Assembly: GCA_004151065.3 (NCBI GenBank)
Contig: NWUY0300049549.1
Span: forward strand, 1,293 to 15,209
Direction: 5' to 3'
DNA length: 13,917 nt
Origin: Larix sibirica
Taxonomy: Eukaryota; Streptophyta; Pinopsida; Pinales; Pinaceae
Shown here: positions 9,029 through 13,917 of the stretch, piece after piece
Layout of the letters: each line of letters starts with the position of its first letter
Numbering within the stretch: the first letter of the stretch is position 1
Made by a program: the position numbers and the translations under genes
The notes under the pieces: model-generated
Told to the model about the DNA's origin: nothing
What the model saw: the letters and a program-made list of their open reading frames with translations, nothing else
Databases searched by the model: none

Positions 9029-9037
9029 AAATATAAA
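9029..9037 (-). promoter_or_regulatory. TATA-like box of copy 2
   Basis: The minus strand reads TTTTATATTTG about 125 bp upstream of the leader-exon donor, the same spacing as in copy 1 (3735-3743). Confidence 0.45.
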
Positions 9038-9404
9038 ATTCACGAAAACTAAATCTTTTCAAATTCGATCAATGGCTTCCGTGGCTATGGTATATTTATA
9101 AAACAATCGGGTGTTGCTAGTGCCTTTATACTTAATAAAATCGAGTTTATAGGTTAAACACAAGTTAATCGGTGATAAAACAATATCTATGCCAAGGCAT
9201 TTCAGAACAAAAACAACACTTACACCGATAGGTTTGGTGGTAAAACAAAAGGAATCGCTTAAGAAATCAAACATTGTGCGAACGGGTCGGGGCGAAAAAA
9301 TTCTTTCTGTCGACCGTTTCAGAGTAGAATAGAAAACATCTTCGATATGTTTCAAGATATAACCCACTTCTTTCTATTCCGAAGGAATCAAGGAAAGCTT
9401 GAAN
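9038..9404. other. Upstream region of copy 2, no gene
   Basis: It contains a 102-codon minus frame (9367-9059) that lies upstream of the TATA-like box and has no match upstream of copy 1, so I do not call it. A single N at 9404 ends the region. Confidence 0.4.
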
Positions 9405-9707
9405 AAGATGATTTTGATTAAGGAAGATGACATGAAGGATCTAGAAGGTTGGCAAGTTTTTTATGAAGTTCTCCTTGTACAAGAGATTTACACCTTGAAG
9501 ATTCAAGAGATATTTAAGAGTATAGAAGGGAACATTAATCCTTGGATATATTTCTTGAGGTTCATAGATGGTCAGCATGATGGCGATGCCCCTAGCAAAG
9601 GGGGAGGTAAAAGATGGTGTGATGTTATCTTGGTTCGGTGGAGAACACTTTTCTTGCAAAGAGGGAGTGTTATCTATGTTGCTTTGAATATGTTCTTCCA
9701 TCAGTAG
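9399..9707 (+). CDS. Doubtful open frame, unrecognised
   Basis: The frame is open for 102 codons and ends TAG. The start is unclear because the second codon holds the N at 9404; a cleaner ATG lies at 9410. The predicted peptide begins KEDDMKDLEGWQVFYEVLL and includes INPWIYFLRFIDGQ and a basic, glycine-rich SKGGGKRW. No domain is recognised. The minus strand is open over nearly the same bases (9737-9441), so the openness may be chance. It could be a fragment of a retroelement or an exon. Below the stop, a few plus-strand phrases continue in other frames but nothing firm. Confidence 0.2.
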   Translation: MXKMILIKEDDMKDLEGWQVFYEVLLVQEIYTLKIQEIFKSIEGNINPWIYFLRFIDGQHDGDAPSKGGGKRWCDVILVRWRTLFLQRGSVIYVALNMFFHQ

Positions 9708-10680
9708 CGCAACAATGCAATGCAGCTTCCCCTCCATAGAGAAGTAGACCTAGAAACCGTGTTGGTTTGTGTGCAAGAAGGTTGATGGCAGAGTTAAGAG
9801 AAACATCAACATTGTACAATAGAGATGACACACTTCAATAGAGATGGTAGGTTGATGTAGATCCTAGATTCGGTGCCTATTCATAACATGAGAGGTTCCT
9901 TGAGTGTGGACAACAACAACACAAATAAGGAAAATTAGCAGATTATGTGTACAATGAGGTAGAGGTTGTAGGCATAGGCGTGAATGAGATAGATTTAGAG
10001 TAGTTATAATTTTAGTTTATTTTATAAGATTCGAAGTGATGCCTTTTAAATTATATATTATGCTTATTTTAGCAATGAGTTGACCATGGTTGTAGATTTA
10101 GATTTCCAAAGTTAGATAAATGGAATTTCTATTGTGGTGTTTTCTTTTCCAGTTTTAGATTCTAGCACATGGGTTAGAGTACCTTCTTGATTTAGAATTT
10201 TTCATTACCCTAGGAAGTGGTGCATTATTCTATGTTTGCTTATCTCTCCTAGTGGGCATTATTTTCTAGGAAACCTTCTCCATGCAGGCAGCATTCACCT
10301 TCCTAAATTGAGTTAGGGTCAGGGTTTGACTATTTCAACTTAGGTGCACTTTTGGATCTCTCTATATGCAGTGTAACCCTAAATCATCCTAGTCTATAAA
10401 GTAGGAAAAGGATGGTGTATTGATCCAATAGTATCTGTTTTTAAATTAATGTACTCATAGGTTTTTGTTTTAATTGAATATTTTCAATGTTTAGCTTATT
10501 TTTAGGTTAATTTATAAGTGCAGAATTTGCTTACCATGGTCTGAAATTCAACTCGATTGGATGAAAGGATTCCATTATTAAATATCTATTTCATACTCTT
10601 TCATAATAGGATAAGGGTATAAATCATTGTCACAAGGAACAAAATCACTAAAGTAGAGTAAATTTTAAACATGAAAATTA
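9708..10680. other. Non-coding DNA, possibly LTR-like
   Basis: I see no credible coding frame. A CTATAAAGTAGG at about 10395 resembles the TATA segment of some LTRs, and the sequence on both sides has the mixed AT-rich look of old LTR DNA. Neither TG/CA ends nor a partner copy can be found, so no element is called. Confidence 0.4.
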
Positions 10681-10929
10681 TGATGCCCTCTTGTAATCCG
10701 CAAAGGGTGATGTGATACTTGCCAAAAATTTGATGTGATGAAAGTTGGGGTATGAAAATGACATGGGAATAAGACGAACCAATGAGAGTGACATCTGAGA
10801 TACCCCTTTAAATCATATTTATGTATATCACACTCACACTCATCACAACATCAAGAAAGTATACTAAACATAGTCAAAGAGTGACCTAGATTCCTCCTTG
10901 GGGATATCACCTTAACCTTAGTGAAGTGG

Positions 10930-10937
10930 TATAAATA
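10930..10937 (+). promoter_or_regulatory. TATA box of a probable retroelement LTR
   Basis: TATAAATA is followed by CACCACCCACCTCATTTGTAATATAATATG, a TATA-to-polyadenylation layout common at the U3-R border of plant LTRs. It points toward the gag-like frame starting about 560 bp downstream. LTR ends and a primer binding site were not found, so the element borders stay open. Confidence 0.4.
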
Positions 10938-11002
10938 CACCACCCACCTCATTTGTAATATAATATGATTCAAGTGAGTTTACTCATTCTTTTATTTAAG
11001 AT

Positions 11003-11498
11003 TCCCACCAATGCATCTAAATTCTCGCCAATGTACTTAAAATTCCCACAGGCTCTAGGAGGTGGACTTGAAATGCTCGCAAGCCATGGAAAACATATCC
11101 CAATTTATGAGTAGATTCCCATAGGCCATAGGAAGTGGACAAAGAATTCCCACACATAGAAATTGAATTTGAATTAAATTTTTATGGGCTTCATCATTTT
11201 CCTAAGAGACTTGAAGTTGCTCAAAATGATGATTCAAAATTATGTTGTGTTATTGATTGCATGTATGAAGAAGAGGACTAGATGAAGAATCAAAATGCTT
11301 GCCAAGATAAGAAAATATCCACCAAGCTATCAAAAATCCCTCCAAGATAAGCTATGAAAATTCCCACCAAAATGCTCGCCACTCATTGAATATGCCCACC
11401 AACCTAAATAATATGCCCTCCAAGGTCGCCTAAATGCCCACCGTGGTCACCTAGATTCCCACCAATGTCACTTAAATTCCATTGAAGGTCACTTAAAT
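11003..11498 (+). repeat. Degenerate 20-21 bp repeat region
   Basis: Four contiguous 21-bp units fill 11415-11498: starts at 11415, 11436, 11457 and 11478, consensus about TCCCACCAAGGTCACTTAAAT. Two more units occur at 11003-11022 and 11023-11043 (TCCCACCAATGCATCTAAAT and a relative). Between the two groups, isolated CCCACCAA, CTCGCCA and CCCTCCAAG phrases recur in irregular spacing. On the minus strand the contiguous part reads as a seven-residue repeat of the type LGDxGGH, but this is a by-product of the 21-bp period. Confidence 0.8.
11043..11140 (+). repeat. 25-bp direct repeat
   Basis: TTCCCACAGGCTCTAGGAGG plus TGGAC at 11043-11067 recurs at 11116-11140 with 21 of 25 bases the same, 73 bp apart. 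It lies within the looser repeat region and may be a higher-order part of it. Confidence 0.7.
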
Positions 11499-12228
11499 GA
11501 AATATACTAAACAATTCATTGAGGAGTTCAGAAGACACTCCCATAAAATTGAGGTAAGCGATTTTGAAGATACACTTTATGGTAAGTTCATTTCTAGTTT
11601 GCTTCCTCGCATCAAAACACAAATATAACTCTTCCCAATATGTTCAATGGATAAAACCGTTCAACTAGATTCCAAATTCAAATCTAAGAATTAGGTTAAT
11701 CAACATGCCAAGCATTTTTCATAGCTCTTAGAGTAAAAGGGTTTTCCTTCCGCTACCATATCAAGTTCCATTGGTTTCACTCAAGATACATCTAGTGTTG
11801 CTGGCCAAGGGGAGAGGAAATACTTCTCTTATCATTGGAAATATGGTCATTCTGATCATGAAGTCATGCATTGCAAGCTAAAAAGGATGAGGTTCTTCTT
11901 ATTGAACTATAACAAGCAATGGAATAACCTTCCCTTGAGGATCAACCATGTGAACTTGAGTTCCATGAGCCCATTTCCTCTAGGAATTCATGGGTTCTCA
12001 TGGTTAACCATTATAGTAATATTGAGTAAGAAGCACTCTTCACTCATGCTTTTGAGGATGCAAGTTTTCTCTCATGAAAATTCCCTTTGTTTAGATAGAT
12101 GGACTATGAAAATCCCATTCTTTCACAAACAAAACAAGTACAACAATCCATTATTAGTTCCTTTCAAACTACTTTTAATATATCCCATTACCAGGTGGGG
12201 CACCCTCATTGGGACTTGAACCTAGTTC
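11497..12228 (+). pseudogene. Retrotransposon gag-like remnant
   Basis: From ATG at 11497 one frame reads FIEEFRRHSHKIEVSDFEDT, then KFISSLLPRIKTQ and a stop, then MDKTVQLDSKFKSK, which matches the general order of a plant Ty3/gypsy-type Gag (EF-R, a short G/S-L-hydrophobic segment, then a Q-rich linker). At 11820-11875 a degraded CCHC knuckle appears: YHWKYGHSDHE keeps the GH pair, but the cysteine positions are Phe and His. A frameshift follows, and the real continuation is then ALQAKKDEVLLIEL, an acidic linker (EDQPCELEFHEP), and HAFEDASF. A late phrase is HYQVGHPHWDLNLVP near 12220. At least six stops and one frameshift make it dead. No protease or RT follows. In a live element Gag packages the RNA. 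Confidence 0.5.
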
Positions 12229-12697
12229 CATTATGATGGAAATTTGTTCACACTTACCACTAGAAAACCACCTAGTATACAAAGTATTCATAAACATAAA
12301 TATGTGTTTTTACTTTCAGGATGTAAATATGAAGTCATTAATTTGAAAAATTCATAATTAAAGTACTATAAATTATAGGTATCATGGAATATCATCCCAA
12401 CAATTGATGATAGCTTGAACTATACACCAAGAGTGCAACACATATAAGCACTTTGGATCAGACAATTATGTGAGGTTAAAATCATTTAACAAGGTCCGGT
12501 GAACCTCTGTTTATGCCCAATTCAAAAGTGTTTTAGTTATTATTCTTAGGAATGAAAACCAATATCTCTCAAATGATCTAGTCAATACACTTGAAATGAT
12601 TAGCATGAAAATACAATTGATTGTGATTACAAACCAATCTCATTTAACGTGTCAAACCTGGATTTTTTTCCCTTTATTTAAATACAATAGTATTTGT
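12229..12697. other. AT-rich DNA after gag remnant
   Basis: No domain is recognised. One plus-strand frame has long open runs between stops (about 12480-12740), but the peptide shows no motif and AT-rich plus-strand DNA here gives open frames easily. It could be a decayed continuation of the retroelement. Confidence 0.35.
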
Positions 12698-13345
12698 TCA
12701 ATGACAAAAATTTGCTATGATGATAGGGCAGAGACAACTAAGATTCTTCTCTAAAGTAGAGCAGGCATCTACAATTTCCTCAATACATTGGCATATGCAA
12801 AAACAATTGTATTCCACATCATTTACTAGATGCATAACATCTTCTAAAGAATTATCGATATGCATTAGATTGATGCTCTGTCTTTGAACTGAATCCTCAT
12901 AGTTTTACTTCATGTATGTTGAAACATGCATTTAATAGGGGTAGAAAATGCATTTTCTCCTTCAACTAGAGTCTGGACAAGTCACATGCCCATGGTAGTC
13001 AATAACTCTTCACTACGATGTCCTAGTGTATTCAGCAGAGGAGAAACTAGATTTGAACTTCATTACTCAATGGATTTGTAATTTCATTGATAGATGACAT
13101 CCATGTGGTCCAATAAGGTAATAAATATAAATCACCCAGCTCATTAAAAAATTCATCTATATGACTACTTTAACCATGGCATTTCATATGCTATGGTGCT
13201 CACAAAATTACCCGATTATACCTTGTAATTTGTTTTCAGGGTGCTTCTCATTGTTCTTGCACATCAACAAGGTCCTCCAATAGTTATTTACCCTTTGTTG
13301 TACAAAATCTATGAAATCTATGTTGGGCCTAAAAAATGACACATT
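12698..13345 (-). pseudogene. Possible dead gene, four overlapping open blocks
   Basis: Reading down the minus strand, four open blocks follow one another in shifting frames with almost no gap: 13345-13208 (SFFRPNIDFIDFVQQRV, NYWRTLLMCKNNEKHPENK), 13169-13047 (DEFFNELGDLYLLPYWTTWM, SINEITNPLSNE), 13050-12910 (LLNTLGHRSEELLTTMG, stop, LVQTLVEGENAFSTPIK) and 12904-12698 (SLEDVMHLVNDVEY, CIEEIVDACSTLEKNL). The peptides have ordinary amino-acid mixtures, and the blocks abut as expected if single-base indels broke one frame. Against this, the opposite strand also has open runs here and I recognise no family. It may be a captured host gene or part of an unknown element. Confidence 0.3.
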
Positions 13346-13571
13346 TTACGATGCTATTTAGTTATTGGTCACTCACTCTACCCCTTTCATCATTGTCCAT
13401 TTTATCACTCATATTCACATAATTGTCCATTTCTATCCTATATGAGTGGCATGTGGCATGCATCCACTAAAATGGTTAATTTCCCATGTTATGATGATTA
13501 CATAGGATAGAAATTGTGATTCCTAACTTAATTCTAAAGTTGCAGCAGGTTCCTTATCGATTTTAATAGTT

Positions 13572-13598
13572 ACTACTAGAATTGAGAGTTCTAGTAGT
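13572..13598. repeat. Perfect inverted repeat (hairpin)
   Basis: ACTACTAGAA and TTCTAGTAGT form a 10-bp perfect stem around the 7-base loop TTGAGAG. It lies in otherwise unannotated DNA just upstream of the last plus-strand open frame. It may be a small foldback sequence or an end of a miniature element. Confidence 0.85.
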
Positions 13599-13623
13599 CA
13601 ACTCTTTTTTGCAAACATCATAA

Positions 13624-13869
13624 TTGCTACAGGAACTTGCTAGTCCAGTAGCCGGTAGCACACCCGTAGTTTCAGTAATTAAGCAGTTTTACCAAGTTTT
13701 ACCTCCTCTCCACAAATTTGGGCATATGTATCTCATGGATTATGATCTCAATAACCTCTCCAAACCATCTGAAGACTTAATCCAATATTTTATGAAGAAA
13801 TCCACATGTATTCAAGATTTATATCTTATGGGATCCACTTATTTTGGATCTACTCTTATCCTCATATAA
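13624..13869 (+). CDS. Short open frame or partial exon, unrecognised
   Basis: A frame of 81 codons, with the peptide ELASPVAGSTPVVSVIKQFY followed by VLPPLHKFGHMYLMDYDLN and a C-terminal hydrophobic LYLMGSTYFGS, ends TAA. The base mix of its first 90 bases is less AT-rich than the surroundings. TTGCTACAG|GA at 13632 would serve as a 3' splice site, so the true coding might begin there as an internal exon instead of at the listed start codon. No donor site is evident before the stop. No family is recognised and no relative is present in the window. Confidence 0.25.
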   Translation: MLQELASPVAGSTPVVSVIKQFYQVLPPLHKFGHMYLMDYDLNNLSKPSEDLIQYFMKKSTCIQDLYLMGSTYFGSTLILI

Positions 13870-13917
13870 CCTCTTCTCTTTTGAAATTCATGTATAAATA
13901 TGAGAGCATATCATTGA

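Noticed and set aside
9059-9367. 102-codon minus-strand frame
   Set aside because: It lies upstream of the TATA-like box of copy 2, has no match upstream of copy 1, and shows no motif.
10380-10410. Second promoter (CTATAAAGTAGG)
   Set aside because: A similar string near 5530 is the only other support; no gene or element border follows it closely.
11003-11498. CRISPR-like array
   Set aside because: Units are contiguous or irregular without unique spacers of constant length, and the context is plant retroelement DNA.
11404-11622. Minus-strand frame with LGDxGGH repeats
   Set aside because: The seven-residue repeat is forced by the 21-bp DNA repeat, and the plus strand carries the gag-like frame over the rest of it.
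11866-12219. 117-codon plus-strand frame
   Set aside because: The readable gag-linker phrases are in another plus-strand frame after the frameshift; this frame is a shadow of that region.

Overview
The window looks like nuclear intergenic DNA of a seed plant. It is AT-rich, contains decayed LTR retrotransposons on both strands, and has plant-type TATA boxes and GT-AG splice sites. There is no intact long gene, no bacterial-type operon and no RNA gene that I can recognise. The style of decay and of the unrecognised gene family would fit a large repeat-rich genome such as a conifer, but that is a guess.

Layout. (1) 1-555 is a more GC-balanced stretch with coding-like but broken plus-strand frames; an NN pair at 556-557 marks its end. 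(2) About 558-3743, minus strand, is a degenerate member of an unrecognised gene family (copy 1): TATA box, short leader exon, ~0.8 kb intron, and a long coding exon with many stops and frameshifts. It ends in a Glu/Lys-rich, probably coiled-coil, tail. (3) 3744-5321 is non-coding DNA with a 50-bp-spaced repeat and a GA-rich tract. (4) About 5322-7260, minus strand, is a 5'-truncated Ty1/copia element: C-terminal reverse transcriptase, RNase H, polypurine tract and a probable LTR. (5) 7332-7383 is an exact 52-bp inverted copy of 739-790, fused directly to the next unit. (6) 7384-9037, minus strand, is copy 2 of the same family, with matching TATA box, leader exon, splice sites and N-terminal coding region, cut off at the inversion junction. 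(7) 9038-10680 is mostly featureless, with one doubtful open frame. (8) About 10680-12228, plus strand, is a decayed retroelement 5' region: a TATA box, a run of 20-21 bp repeats and a gag-like frame with a degraded zinc knuckle. (9) 12229-13917 holds four overlapping minus-strand open blocks that may be another dead gene, a perfect hairpin, and a short plus-strand open frame at the end.

The genes do not form a pathway. The main biological content is the paralogous pair: it shows an undescribed (to me) two-exon plant gene family whose promoter, splice sites and N-terminal domain are recognisable in both copies, later broken by retrotransposon insertion, inversion and point mutation.
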